Source: Breviolum minutum Mf 1.05b.01
Taxonomy: Eukaryota; Sar; Dinophyceae; Suessiales; Symbiodiniaceae
Length of the DNA: 64,000 bases
Reading direction: 5' to 3'
Assembly: GCA_000507305.1 (NCBI GenBank)
Contig: DF239841.1
Location: forward strand, 62,001 to 126,000
The position numbers were made by a program, and so were the translations under genes. Under the pieces are notes generated by a model. That model saw only the letters and a program-made list of their open reading frames with translations, was not told the origin of the DNA and did no database searches. Of the stretch, positions 12,230-25,300 are shown piece by piece. Within the stretch, counting starts at the first letter, position 1, and every line of letters starts with the position of its first letter.

Positions 12230-12505
12230 CTCATGGATTTTTCCGAGTAGGAAATCATCCCTGCCCCATTTGTTTCCATTCTCATGTGTCGTTTTACAGC
12301 TGAACCACAGCTTCATGAAGTGAAAATCACATCTGAAGACCTCAGTCAAGCTGAGCAAGCTGCGATGCCTAGCTCCAACGCACCTCATTGGTGGCGTTTA
12401 CTTGCCAAACGACATCAATTTGAGTATCTTAAAGATCTTTGAAAAGATCATGACATGTGAAGTTATGATCAAATACAACGAAAGTTGAAGATATATTAAC
12501 AGGTC

Positions 12506-15500
12506 CAAGGTGCTATCAATGGCTGTGTCCAAATACAGCAGATAGGTGGCTAAGGCCTGGAAAAGCTCTGGCTCGACTAGTCAAAGGCCAACATTGCACC
12601 AGTATACTACCACGATCCAAAGTAGGTTTTCTCAGCTCAGTCAAAATATCCAAAAGGTACCCAACATATTTTAACGTTTATTGATTGAAGTTTCATGGTT
12701 TGCTTTCAAGTCTGTGGTTTTCTCAAATTGGCCTCACCATATCAAGCCATGAAACTTACGGATGTCAGTTGCAGACATCGCCTCTGCTGTCATCGCACCA
12801 GACAAGACGGAGCTGCTGCCAATGAGCAACGTCCTTGGATGACTACGCCAAAATGGGAAAGAACTGGGCCAGGTCATGTCAGGGTGACATAGCCAAGAAA
12901 AACAAGATGATTAAGATGATGATGAATATGGAATGATGGTAAAACTACAGAAATACTATTTTCTGTTGGTGGTTTACCTGGGGTGAAACAAAAATCTTTG
13001 AAACCACCACCTAGTATAGTACCAAAAAGATCATCTCCCGGTGTCCTATGAAAATCGTGTGCAGAAGGTCTTTGCAATGCTGCAACCAAGGCACACCATT
13101 TGCAGCAACACACCCAAACCATTACTGGCAGCTGAGAAGACTCCCAAGGCTGCGCCTCTTTGAAAACGTTCGGCGCAAAGAAGTCAATGTTTTCATAGGG
13201 AAAAATGGTGGGGGTGGTACCCTTAGGACCGGGGCCCCTTAATAATCAATCCCATATACATCTGACATGGGAATTCATTGGGCTACCACCATTTTCCCTA
13301 TGAATGAAGGATACCTTTTTCTCAAAGGCCTCGCCGGCGCTGGGTGTCGTTGATGACTTCCTACGGTCGCTCAAAGCGTTTTTTGGATCGGCACTGGGGG
13401 GTTGAGAGAGGTGTTTTTTTGCCTGGCACTCATGGCGGGACACCCTTGGGAGAGTTTGGAAATGATGAATAAAATTTAATCTAATCAATATTGGGTTTTA
13501 ATGTGTTTTGGTCTACGGATTCGACACCCTCAATGCATTACACCTGTGATTCCACCACCATTCTTTTGAGAAACCTGGATCTTTCATGCTCTAGGTTGTG
13601 TATGGCAGAATGTGTCAAAGGTTTTCGGCGCAGTGCTTGTGATTGGAGCTGTGTTGTGCTATGTCTGATGCACCTAAGCCCTGATCGCTTATGTGGGTAT
13701 ACGTGTAGCAGCAAAATCGCAGGGTAAAATTCCCAACTGATTTGATCATAGATGTATTTGCCCTTTCAGAAGGACTTCCCATTTCGATTAAGTTTGAATA
13801 CGCGAAAACAGCCTAGCATTCCCTTGGTACGCTTCGATCGCAGATCTTCATTTTGCCACCACAGCGAGAAGGCGAGACGGGCTCCCGGGCATTCTGGCGC
13901 TGGAACATGCGTCGGTGTAAATCCTCTGACAGGGGTGGTCACATTGAAAAGCAATAGCCAAGACCATTGCTACCCAGTTCCCTTGCTGGTGCAACAACCT
14001 CTTCGGCCTTCCGTATCACTGCAATTTCAACAAAACATCCTACAAGTTTGACTGTCAGTGCAACATGTTTGAGAATGCTGACAGGTGCCTGATTGACTTT
14101 GGATATTGCTATCTAGAATGCAGAAAACGTAGCCTTAGGAAGTCTTCGCTAGAAATCTGACATCTGGATTATATTGCATGAAACTTCGATTGGATTCGAA
14201 AATAAAACCTGTAGAAACTTCTCTTTCCATATTGCCAGGGTCGATCAACTCCCTATATTGGGGGATAAACTCATCCCACCTTCAATAGGAAATCCTTATT
14301 CATCGGTATATAAACCCCTACTATAATTGTTCATGACCATCCCCCAATTATATGGAAATAGTCATGGGAGTTTAAACCACAGCACATCTAAGACAATCAC
14401 CTCAACACAGGCACAGTTGATCCATCCATCCATCACAGCCACATCTGGTCCTCAGCACCCAAAGCACGCACCGTCCGCAAGAGCTGTAAAGCTTCACTGG
14501 AGATGCGGCCCAGTTCTGCCAACGCATCCTGAAGAAAATGACTTGGTGCCAACCAAAATTGTGATTTAAAAAAAAAACATCTATATAATCTACCCAACTT
14601 GTTGTGATTTACTAGGATCTATAAGGTGAGTTATAAAATCAAGAGTATGGAGACAAGAGATAAGCAATATTTTTGATGTTAAACGAACTCATTGTAGTAG
14701 AAACATACAAACTAGAAATCATTACGACATGATTTGAAACATATGTAGAAAATTAAGAGAAAACATACATCAAAATTGGAACACTTGACTTGGAGCATCA
14801 TCTTGAGACCTGCAACAGTTTAGGCTGCTCCCTGCAGTCCTGGGTCTTGCGCCCTGTCGAGCGAGTCACCCTGCCATACCACTCGGCACCTGGTCAACCA
14901 GTTTTGGTTGATCATTTAGCATATGTATAGTTAAAAGTAGGAGCTTTATACTACCCACTTCTATGGAGATTTCTTGTAATAGGCCATTATATGCCATTGT
15001 AAGGTTCCCGTCATTCACCAGTGAGTACGGAATGTCACAAAACCCTTGTCCTGGAAAGCAGACAAAACCCCTGACAAATAGTAGGTTATGCACATCATAT
15101 GTCGCAATCCATAGTTCGTAGGTCCTAATTACGTAATGGGCCATACATTACATACATCACATACATCATACATCGTATATCATACCTCATACATCATCTG
15201 TCATCTCCTCTTCTTCTTTTTCTTCCTCTTCATCATAAGTTCTCAAAACCCGTAGAGACGTTGGAAGATCCCGCTATGCAGCTAAGTTGCAAAGCATCAC
15301 CAAGGCCAACATCAACAGCACTCGCCAGGTGATGCTTGGCGAAAGTCGTAGCAGCGCCAGCAAACTGCAACAAAAAGCATCAGGTGTGAACTATCTCAGC
15401 AATAACTATTAAGGATGATTCATGTCTTTGTTGAAACATGGGAATGGTTACATTAGTGGATGTCCTTCCAATGTTTTGGAACTTACAATCAACCTATTGT

Positions 15501-18500
15501 CTAATATGATGCATCATTGTTACCTACATATATTTTCATATGTCCTCCCTCAAATGCATGCCATGGAAAATCAACGAGGTTGTCATCTCAACAGATTCTC
15601 CTGCAGATGGAGACAGCGCCAGAACGAAGGAAGAAGCTAAGAACGTCGCTCCTTGGGGCCACACGCCATGTGGAAAACAATGATGCAAGACAGCTTCTGA
15701 AAAAACAAAAAAAAACTATGTTAAAAGTCAGATAAAAAAAAGAGTCTAATCATTAATCATTGCACATGATTTTGCAAATGGAATATGACATTGTTTTTCT
15801 GAGTTTTCTATTTTCCCCAAAGAAAGTTGTTGCGATTTTTCCATCCCCAAAGCTTGCCAGGCGACAAATAGGAATACACCGACATGCAATCGGAGCTGAG
15901 CCGAGAGGTGAGTTCACCATCCACTTCGTCGAAGAAACTCATTTCCTCGACAACGTCTTGATGAATTTGGGTAAAGTTCATCATGTCTCATCCCACTGTT
16001 GATGCTTCAGAAATCCGGCGAGAAAACCAGTTGAGGTTGGTAGTTTATCCTGCCAGTATAATTTTCAGGGTTTGATACATCCCAGGTGGTTGTTTGGGGT
16101 TTCTTCCATCGACAGTATGTCATCCATAGTCGACTAGTTTACTAGACCCGAAATATCATGAAAATATCCTCCCCGCATTTTCAATCACTAAATCGACAAA
16201 CCCACAAATCCACGGTCCTGCGACATCAGCACGGCAAAGGCATCTTGTCTCAAACGGGCCACCAGACGGCTGCGAAGCCTTGACAAATCCCCAAGTCTAT
16301 GTCTGCCTTCGCAGGTTCCTAGATTCTGAAGTGGTGATATTTCCCTTCAGAGTGGACTCATATCCTTCTGAATCCATATTATTATTATATGCGTATACCA
16401 AATATGCCAAAATCGTAAGAGCAAGGTCCACCTTCAAATCACCAGGGTGTCTTTCAAGTCTTGAAGCACAGGGTGTCTTGAACCAGGGTGATGTGTTACA
16501 GATCCAAGGTACATGTTGAAAGCAAAGTTTCGAAGCCCTTCTGCAGCACCACTCAGCAGTGAAACCAAAGCCACCGCAAAGCAGCGCGGGAAAAGCAGCT
16601 GTCCTCGGCCCTGCAAATTGCAGATTCATACAACATCTTCGGCCAAGATGTGGTTCGAAACATAGAATCCAAGGGTAACTCCTAAGAGGATGTCGAAGCG
16701 AACCTTTCAAGAGTCGCAACTATTTGTACCCTGGTATGGATTGCAGTCGAGTTGCCAAAACAACCAAACATGTTTGTTGGTTGGTCTAGTATTCCAAACT
16801 ATGCGTCACCAATCCTTGCTGGCGAAACATGCAGGCTGGCTGCCCATTGATTCAAAGAGGTTTTACTCGAAAATGAAGCGATATCAGGCTAAACACCAAG
16901 CATTTCAAGTCCTGTACGAAGTGGTAAAAGACTCTCAAACCCTCAGGGTCCTTGGACGCTTGTACATCCGCAAGCAAGCCAATCTTGGATAAATTGAAAC
17001 ATATGTGTTCATTATCCACCACTATCTCCAGCTCCTGCCGCCCATTACGGTCAGGTGCTGGCCACCGGTCGTCATCTTCTTTGAGGATTCCACTGACCGA
17101 AACAAGGTTGCGCAACACAGCAATGACTGCTGGTGCCACATTGCATTCCTTGCGGATCATAATATCGTTATGATAAAGGGAATTATTCGCATACCTGAGC
17201 CTTCCATCTGGTCGGACCTCAAATTCCAAGAACTCATGGCCATATCGTCCTTTATGCCCAACGTAGTACCTGACATAGAAATCATCACTCTCATGAGGAA
17301 TTCCTGTGAAGCGCGGTCGGTCTTCAAGGTCAGGAGGCTCAAGTTGTTGCAGCAATTGCTCCGCTGGATGTGGGGTTTTGCTGTGATCAGCCACAGCAAC
17401 AGCCGTCTGTCTGCCGCCAACTGTGACTTCACATCCATGGTTTGTTGTACTCCATGCCAGCAAGAACCTGGCGATCAAAGCCGGTGGTGCCTTCTTGGGA
17501 TCCGGGTGCACAATGCAATTCACAAGCACAACTTGGCCTGTCTCTTTTGAACTGGCAAAGTCTCGTAAGGCTTTCAAACGGCGGTTGCCGCAAATCACCC
17601 AATGAACGTCATTCCAGAACAAACAAACCAAAGGAGTGATATCTTCGCTCTTCACTTGACCTTCTTTCAACTGGCGTGTCAAATCAGAAATGCGCTGGCC
17701 TTGGTGCTCCCCATGGCGAAACTTAGCAGAGACTTGGGCGTGTGTATGCCTCAACTCCCTCAAATCCACCGATCTCAACAAGTGCTGCCACTTGCTGAAA
17801 GCACGTTTCTGGTAGGAGGGATCAAAGTCCCGAAGTCCCTTCTTGCTAAGACTTTCAAGGAATGCCTTCTGCTCCTTATCGAATCCACGTGGGCCTAGGC
17901 TTATCTGATCCTCTACAATCTCTTCCTTAACGGGTTTCTGCAGTTCTGCCAATAGCTCAAACATGGACGTCACTTGCACACCATTAAAGGCAATACCTAA
18001 GACCTGAACTTCATCCATCATGCAGTGTCCGTACTGGAATAGCGGTACCGCATGCAAACTCTGATATTGAGCCATAACAGCATATAGCAAAGCGTGATCA
18101 AGTGACAAGGCCTTGTCTGGGAGGGGTCTTGCTATGTTGCACATGTGCCCACAGTTTGGTGCTTCAAGCAATGGATGTCTTTCCAGTGTCAAGCTTCACC
18201 ATCAGCATGACTTCTCCATAGGTCACGTTGAAATTTGGATTTCCTGTTTTTTTTTTGCCTTGCCCTAAACCCATGTATAGTTGTACGTACAGCTGTATAG
18301 CGATAGTCATCACGCGCTGCATGTTGCATGTCGGCACAGGTCACAGACCTTTCTGCTTCGAAATGGAAAAAAATGCCCTAAACCCTAAGTATAAGTTTTG
18401 AAAATTGGATGATCCAGTTGGTGGAATGATTGGAAGTGTTCTCCATTTCTTTGACCATTTAAGGTGTGCAAATTCCCACCTGTACAGCGGCAAAGAGGGC

Positions 18501-18553
18501 AGCCGCCGCCAGGGGTGGTGAAAGCAATTCAGCCAAGGAGGAGAGCAGCAAAC
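12506..18553 (-). CDS. ABC half transporter (ABCB type), transmembrane half
   Basis: Membrane domain of the transporter whose ATPase half lies just downstream. In-frame minus-strand exons: 18480-18553 (membrane helix, core [20 protein letters not shown]), 16513-16610 (second helix), 16218-16278, 15880-15945 ([16 protein letters not shown], the cytoplasmic loop typical of ABCB exporters), about 15301-15364 ([11 protein letters not shown]), 14840-14881, 14451-14528 ([20 protein letters not shown]), about 13087-13155, 12782-12833 ([16 protein letters not shown]) and 12506-12556 ([14 protein letters not shown]). Donors at 16217, 14839, 14450 and 12505 are GA, and 12781 is GC. Exon junctions near 15.6 kb and 13.1 kb are not fully resolved, and exons upstream of 18553 (N-terminus) were not fixed. 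The intron 16611-18479 carries the ParB-Mago ORF. Confidence 0.82.
13194..13302. repeat. Foldback repeat
   Basis: The left arm CATAGGGAAAAATGGTGG is answered by CCACCATTTTCCCTATG, with a GGGGCCCC core region. One copy seen. It is probably intronic in the ABC gene. Confidence 0.7.
15994..16117. repeat. Foldback element, family B, copy 2
   Basis: Ends CACTGTTGATGC and CCATCGACAGTA, with inner blocks CCAGTTGAGGTTGGTAGT and CATCCCAGGTGG. It lies between ABC exons 15880-15945 and 16218-16278. Confidence 0.75.
16852..18144 (-). CDS. ParB-like/Mago nashi fusion protein, intronless, nested in an ABC transporter intron
   Basis: One uninterrupted ORF of 430 codons from the first ATG at 18144; the frame is open to 18192 without an upstream ATG. 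Residues below count from the 18192 frame start. The C-terminal segment (about 301-446) is a full-length Mago nashi domain, a core subunit of the exon junction complex that pairs with Y14: [38 protein letters not shown] and [18 protein letters not shown] are diagnostic, and its length matches the usual 145 or so residues. The N-terminal 290 residues contain a ParB/sulfiredoxin-like patch ([14 protein letters not shown], about 197-209) and are otherwise unfamiliar. The ORF ends with TGA at 16852-16854. Lack of introns in an intron-dense locus suggests a retroposed gene. It shares the strand of the flanking ABC exons (18480-18553 and 16513-16610). Confidence 0.9.
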   Translation of the reverse strand: MCNIARPLPDKALSLDHALLYAVMAQYQSLHAVPLFQYGHCMMDEVQVLGIAFNGVQVTSMFELLAELQKPVKEEIVEDQISLGPRGFDKEQKAFLESLSKKGLRDFDPSYQKRAFSKWQHLLRSVDLRELRHTHAQVSAKFRHGEHQGQRISDLTRQLKEGQVKSEDITPLVCLFWNDVHWVICGNRRLKALRDFASSKETGQVVLVNCIVHPDPKKAPPALIARFLLAWSTTNHGCEVTVGGRQTAVAVADHSKTPHPAEQLLQQLEPPDLEDRPRFTGIPHESDDFYVRYYVGHKGRYGHEFLEFEVRPDGRLRYANNSLYHNDIMIRKECNVAPAVIAVLRNLVSVSGILKEDDDRWPAPDRNGRQELEIVVDNEHICFNLSKIGLLADVQASKDPEGLRVFYHFVQDLKCLVFSLISLHFRVKPL

Positions 18554-18599
18554 CTGAAACGTTTCTCTATTGGGAAAGCAAGTCTGATCGTTGAAGGAG

Positions 18600-21500
18600 G
18601 CTGAAAAACCTGAATTTTTTCAGACAACAAGCTCTGAACACTCCAAGAAACAATAAGTCAAGCACCCGAATGTGTCATGAGCTTGTTTCTAGATGTCAAC
18701 TTGCTATTCTGTTGAGAACCTCCAGACTCACGCAGAACAGCGCCTGCACTTCCCAATGCCAGCCAAAGATAATCAATGCCTGAGATCAAAACCACCAACA
18801 GTTCCAACCATATCAATAAATATCCAAAAAATCAAAGTCAATTTCATGATCAAAATTTCATGTTTCTCAACTCCATCTTTTTCAAAATGACTACAATTCG
18901 CTGCAGTGTTTGTAGGTGGCAATTTGGGGTCTCCAAAATACCCTGAGCTCAACACCTCGCAAGAGCCCTAGCAGTTGGCCCACGAGCTGTGCACGACTTT
19001 GGTGCTGCTCCTTTTGGTTGGGAACAATGTGAAGCAGCATCGGTGGAAAGTGGGACTTTCAAGTTGTTTTGGGGCTGTTTTTTAGGTTGAAAGAAATGTC
19101 ACCTAGATGTTCTTATATGTTACCTGTTGTAATTATTTCATATGTTGATTCATGTATAGGATAACGTCTACAATCAAATTTGTTGCATCCCTCACCTCGC
19201 GAAGGCGCTGGCGGGCACCAACTCCTGAAATAAATGGGCCCAAAAATCATCTCGTTTGTGACATTTTCTGACCAAAAAGTAACAGATTGTCGTAATCTTT
19301 GTATATTCCTTGATCATTTTACATATAGTTTTCATACAATAACATCACATCCATAAGCTTCTTATTGGTTACCTACAACTCTAAGGGTGGAAAACTGTGT
19401 GCCAAAGTTTTCATAGATACATCCAAATGATCTGGAGTTCAGCTTTAAAGAATTGAAGTCAATTGATGTACATCATCCTTTTACCTCTACTCCCTGCACG
19501 TGTTGTCTCTATGCCTGCGGCTGCACACAGGGCAGCACTTTGCTGCCAGCAATCTGATCTCCTTGAGCCGTCCAGCTCTGAAACGCACTCAGATGGAATT
19601 AAAACTAACTAACTCTCTGAGCAAAAGTTGAGGATGCAACCTATGTCGATACAAGGGCCCTGTAACTGGAGCATGGGGGCCGGGGCCGAAGGGGCCACGT
19701 GGCGCCCACTGGACACTTGCATGGCCTGATCGCTGGGGGGGGGGAGCCATTAAAACCAGGCGAAAAACATCCCACCGTTTTCCCACCCTTCACGTTGGAT
19801 CCGGGGTAAAAAATCACCTTAGACAAACTTCCGTGATGTCAGCCAGCCCAACCTCGATTCAAGGATGTCGGGGCGTTTGCAATGCTTGCCATGGCTCATC
19901 CAAGACCTTCCCCACTATGACACCAACGGACATCGTATAGCAGCAAGTGCCTACTTTTGTGCTGGTGAGGCAATGCTTTTTTGGTGAGAGACTGACGAGT
20001 AAAAAATTCTGAAAGCTTGGAAAAATGCGGAAACTTCTGGCTGTTGGCTGCGGCTGTTGTCCCATGAAATGCTTGAAGACATCTTGCTTCTCTTGTGCTT
20101 CACTTGCACTTTATGAGCCGTAACTCATATCTTTACGTCCTGTGCGCTCTGCCCAGATGGTTGTTGAGCAGTATCTTTCCATCTTTAGCAGGACTTTGAG
20201 GCCGTCAATCCATGATATATTGGCATATATTGGCTATGATTGGCTATGGCTGAAGGCTGACCCAACACACAAGCATCTCAAATCAAGGAAACTCACCTCA
20301 TGTGTGTTCCTGTCCTTTCTTCTTGTCCTTTCCAATCATTTCTGATTCTAATCTTCCTCACACACATCCAAACATCATGGTTGGTGGTGAAACTGCACAC
20401 ATTTTACGCAGCCACTCAAAAGTTGGACTGGTGAAACACCGCGAAACGAGCCCTGAAACGAGCTCAGGGACTCACGGTTGTGAAACAACGGACGTGAAAG
20501 TTGACAGCTTGTAACAAATGTGTTTCAAGGTTGAGCTAATCCAAATCCATTTCTCACGATATTAGAATATTGTATAAGATTGCAATATTAGTATGAGTAT
20601 AGTATCAATGATTATTTTCATATATGTTGGATCCTGTTGACTATGAATCAATCAGATCGACCATTCGACCTCAGGACTCCAAACCTGAGTGTGCAAAACA
20701 TCCACAAGACGACATGATCTGAAAGCTGAGGCACCAGGCCATTCAAGCACCACCGGTCTTGAGAACGGCAGGACCGTAGATCCTTCAGAGGAATGACAGA
20801 TGAATCTTGGTGGATCCGGGTGGCTAGTTGTAGACTCAAAACTGCGATTTGGATCGGATTTAGTAATTTGTCAGTGTTTCAAATGGTACACATCTACCAC
20901 TATATATCTACCACTAGTTAGTTTCAATGGAGATCAACCAACCTTTTTGTGTCACAGCTTTGGGATCAAGCATCTCAGTTCAACAATTCAGGCAGCAATC
21001 TGAAGATTTGAGACGCCTGAGATTGCCCTGCTCGTCCATTTCACCAAACCTTCGCAACACCTCACGCATTCGGGAGTGTCATTAACTGGTGCTCCTGAAT
21101 TTGTGGGAGCCTAAACTCAAAGAATCGTATCACCAGGAATCATCTTGAATATGAGGAAAGCCTCTCCAATTGCTGCTTTCTTGCATGAGCCCCAAACAGT
21201 CACGAGTTCATGATCCACAATGTCCAAACCCAGATGCAAGGCAAGCCTTGGAAATCACATCAAGTTGTTGCCTGCAAATCTTGAAAGGAACGTTTGTGGC
21301 ACTTGGAACTCAATGGTGTACTGAATCGTTCTTTAATCAAATCCTGTCCAAATAACAAAATTGGAAATGAATTGGAGAAAACATCGATTTGTTGCCCAGA
21401 ATCAAAATCTCACTATGATATCTATATATAATGTATTACATATAAATATCGCATATATATATATTCTCTAGATCTTACTACGTCACACTTGATACTCTAT

Positions 21501-22350
21501 TCCCAAGACAACCATGACTTGCCAAGATACTCTTTGAGCCGATCTGGGTCAATGCCCTCCTGTGGATCAGCCAAAGACATGCCATGCCGTGGAAAATCTT
21601 GGGATCATCTCGTGTTGAGCGGAGAAAACTTTATCCAACTCATAACTAGTTGGTGGTTGAACAACCAATCTGAAAACTATTAAATATTAGTCAAAATGAG
21701 AATCTTCCCCAGGTAAGGGTGAAAATAAAAAATGTTTGAAACCACTACTTTTGGTATATAAATTGTCATACAAATTCCAACTCCAGTCACACCTGGCTGC
21801 AACATGCTCAGATTCTGACTGGGTCTTGCATTTCTGGCTCACCTTTCAGTGCAGCCAATTTGCGACAACCTCAGTGTCAACAACGAAACAAATTCCCTCC
21901 GTTTTGTGCACAAAGAAACGGAAATAAAGAAAACGAGTCGTCTGAGTTCAGCACATGCAATGGGATCTGCCTTTGCAAAACACGATGCAGAATGTCTCAC
22001 ATTGAAAATCCATCCGCAGGTATATCTCCCGGCATTTATTCAAGGAATGAATCGAGTTCTCAACCACCCTGCCCACTATCCACATCAATCCTGATCCTCA
22101 TCCATCCCTTAATCATTGATCCTTGATCCGTATGCTCATCAGCAACTTCTTGAGCAGCAAGAAGTACCAACTATGTTGCGATTGGCTGCTAAAGCTGCTT
22201 GACCATACTCCCTGACTACCTGTGATTGCAGGAACCCCAGCTGCTCCAACCCATCCGAGTGGCGTAGGGGAACTGCTTGGGTCGCGCTTCCAAGAAGCGT
22301 AAGCACCGCTCATCCGCTCGGACAATGGTCAGCGGTTGCCCAGCTATGGT
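18600..22350 (-). other. Scattered exon-like segments, unidentified
   Basis: Several short minus-strand stretches look coding but were not joined or identified. Examples are a micro-exon at about 19203-19232 ending in GTGAGG, a segment near 21014-21075 (core MREVLRRFGEMDEQGNLRRL), one near 21510-21580 (core LADPQEGIDPDRLKEYLGK) and one at about 22223-22360 ending at a GTAGTC donor (core VTIAGQPLTIVRADERCLRF). The first could be a 5' exon of the ABC gene; the others may belong to one or more further genes. Neither function nor exon order is established. Confidence 0.3.
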
Positions 22351-22399
22351 CACAGTTTTGCCTTATGGGTAAGGAAATAAAGGAAAACCAAGAAAAACA

Positions 22400-25300
22400 A
22401 ACGCTTTTCTCAAGGATAAAACATGATAAGACCAGTGATAAAACCAATGATTCGATGGTTCTCTTTGGTTGTGTTGAAATTTCAAATCCAATCCCTCACC
22501 AAACATTTCGAGGCTGGCATTACCGTACCATGCTTTCTATCGGAACCGTCTGGCAGAGGCACAAGCGACACAAGCTAAGCTGGAAACCAACAACTAGATC
22601 TGAGAGCTTGAAATTCTTCCCGGTCGCAGGATTCTTCATACCTCGTGTCTAGTGTTGTTGCAGGCATCCAAGAACCATGTTCACGGGACTACAGCTGCCA
22701 TGCGGAAACAAGAAAATCGTCGGCCAAGCGTACATGAGTTGTACATTTAAACTATTTACACGACATTTTGAATGCATGTTAACTTCGCAGAAAGTATGAG
22801 AAGTGGCAAAATGCTGCGATTTTCAGAAATGCCCTGTTAACAAGTTCTGTTTTTCATAGATGAAAGCAAAATCCATTGAGTTTTGGTATCTTCGACAAGT
22901 TTGGTGACCTTCAAAAGTTTACCAAAATCTATGGACTTTGAGGATATCCGAACGGAGCCATCATGGGCCCTGTACCTGGAAATTTCTGTCAAAAAGCCGA
23001 GTCACGTCGCTTGTCGGCAAACCTTAGTAAAAAAGACAAATTGGAACCTGAAACCAATGACACAAATGAAAGAAATGCATCGACCTTTTATCCAACTTAT
23101 CCAAGAAAATTGGAAGAGATTCTACAAGCAAATTGGGTGAAAAGAAGTTGTTTCAGTTGCACCCCAACTTGGAAGAGATTCTCAGTTTCATCAGCAAGGA
23201 AAACCCATAAAAGCCTTTCGTTTTGTGTCGCCAGTGAAGTTTTTCATAAATTCATGGTGGCACCAAGGGGCTTTCCAGTCCAATGGCCACCTCAGCCGGT
23301 GGTACATCCCTCTGATTTCGCGTGAACTGATTGAACAAATATCCAATTCCGAGATCTTAGTGCACATCATTGGCAACTAAAGGAAGCAACTCAAAGAAAG
23401 ATCTGGTTTTTGGATGTTGTTGGTTGAACCACCCATCTCAAAAAAAAACGTCAAGATGGGAATCTTCCCCCAATTTTTGGGGTGAAAGTAAAAATATTTG
23501 AAAAATCTTCCCCACCTAGAGATGTGTTTTTGTAAATGCCAGCAAAGTTGCTGTTTCGTACGGGCACCTCAAAGACAGCAACCTCATCATCGTGAGGGTA
23601 GTATGCGATCACCTTGGGAGTTGCTGCATCATCAAAATCAAGCCGTGCTCCATCGAATGCAATGGGTCAAAATTCTGGAAAAAAACACCAAAAAAATCCA
23701 TCTTTTTACCATTGGACCGTGGGTGTTTTGTTAAATCGCTTCAAAAAACTCACCCTTTTGGGAGGCTGGCTATAAAATGCTGCGTATGGAAACCACACAC
23801 GGAATCCAACCGTTTTGACGCTGTGGATCGGGTATGGAAAAATCCCAAGTCACCAGGACGCGCATCTCATCTTCTGCCAAGCCATTGGCCATCTTCGCTT
23901 CAAATCTTAGGACCTCGAAAAAGGGGTCAGAATCGAACCATCATGACTCACTGGTCAACCCCCTAACGTACCCCCATCAAGGGCCGAAAAAAAACAATGC
24001 TTTCACTCGGCTTCGGCCTTCTTAAACCCTTGTTTCTGAGGGGTGGTACCTTAGGGGGCTGTTGGTTGCCCAGCCATGAAACAAACACTTCCCAAAATAT
24101 TGAAGAATATATGGACGTTAGGAAGAAAGGCGGCCACTCTGACACATCTTTGTCAAAAATCATGAAAAACCTTACATACTCAAGAGAAAATGCCTACTAA
24201 CCAATATCACAATACATCTAAAAAAAGATACACACAATTATTCTTCAACCCAAAAATGTTCCGCTTCCAGACACGTTTCCTGAAAAAAAAACACAACAAA
24301 CAAAGTCAACAAACAAAACCCCCACCTCCCCAGTGTAGACCATGAGTTTTTCCAGGTCAACTTTTGGAGCCTTGAAAATCGTCAGGTAATGTTTTGTCAA
24401 TCAATGGAAATTTTGAGATAACAATCAACAGTGGATGGATTTTTGGATGTTATCTCAAATAGATGGATTTTTTGTTTGGATGGATTTTTGTTTGAAACTC
24501 GAATTTCCAATTGATTTTCGAAATTTTCAAAGAAAATCCCCAATCCGGCCTTTATCTTTTTGAGAGATGTTTTGTGTCATGTTGTCAATTTGAAATTCCA
24601 GGTACTGGAAACATTCACTACAAGACATGTGATTGTAAGGTTCTATTTTACTTCGAACCGAGCAATACATGTTGGAGAAGTCAGATTCTCGAAGTGACCG
24701 ATGTTTTCATCTTCAAAAATTAGAAAAAATGATGCTACACCCTGGAAAATTAACATGGAACCTGCAAATCACCTGTTTGAAAAAGGAAAACCATCTTCAT
24801 TTTTAGGTTCCATGTTAATTGTGCAGGGGGGTGGTATTCTGCTGATTCCGACAAGCACAACTCATCCATCTGTTTCAGACCTTGACATTGATCATCTGCG
24901 TAGATATCAAGGAATCCTCCTCTTTGCCCACTCCATTGTGGGGTGGAGGAGTTAACCTGAGAGTTGCACCAGGCTTTTTGTGAATCTACTACGGCATTAA
25001 GGGGAAGATACTTTGGGCCAGCAACAAGAGCCATCCTTTTAGCCATTTGGCTCACTCTAAAGGTGAAAAAAATGGTAGCTTCATGTCATCAGTGCAGATT
25101 TTTTGTGAGTGCTTTCTTTGCTGTCAGCCCAAAGACTTGAGGTGTGTCACCGGTTTCTCGGAGACATCCAGGCGATTGGCACGTTGATCTGTACCTAGGT
25201 ATTCCTTGTAGAACTTCTGCGTGAAATCGTCACAATCGAAGAGAACTACCTGACAATCCACGGGGGTCGGTGAAATGTTCCAAAATCTATCATTGCATCA

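Noticed and set aside
18270..18400. CCCTAAA-like motifs (two short clusters), possible interstitial telomere
   Set aside because: Only one to two units each; too few to distinguish from chance in AT-rich intron sequence.
22223..22360. Possible LINE reverse-transcriptase remnant (core VTIAGQPLTIVRADERCLRF)
   Set aside because: Only a faint similarity to the region after the RT catalytic site; no catalytic motif nearby, so kept only as an unidentified exon-like segment.
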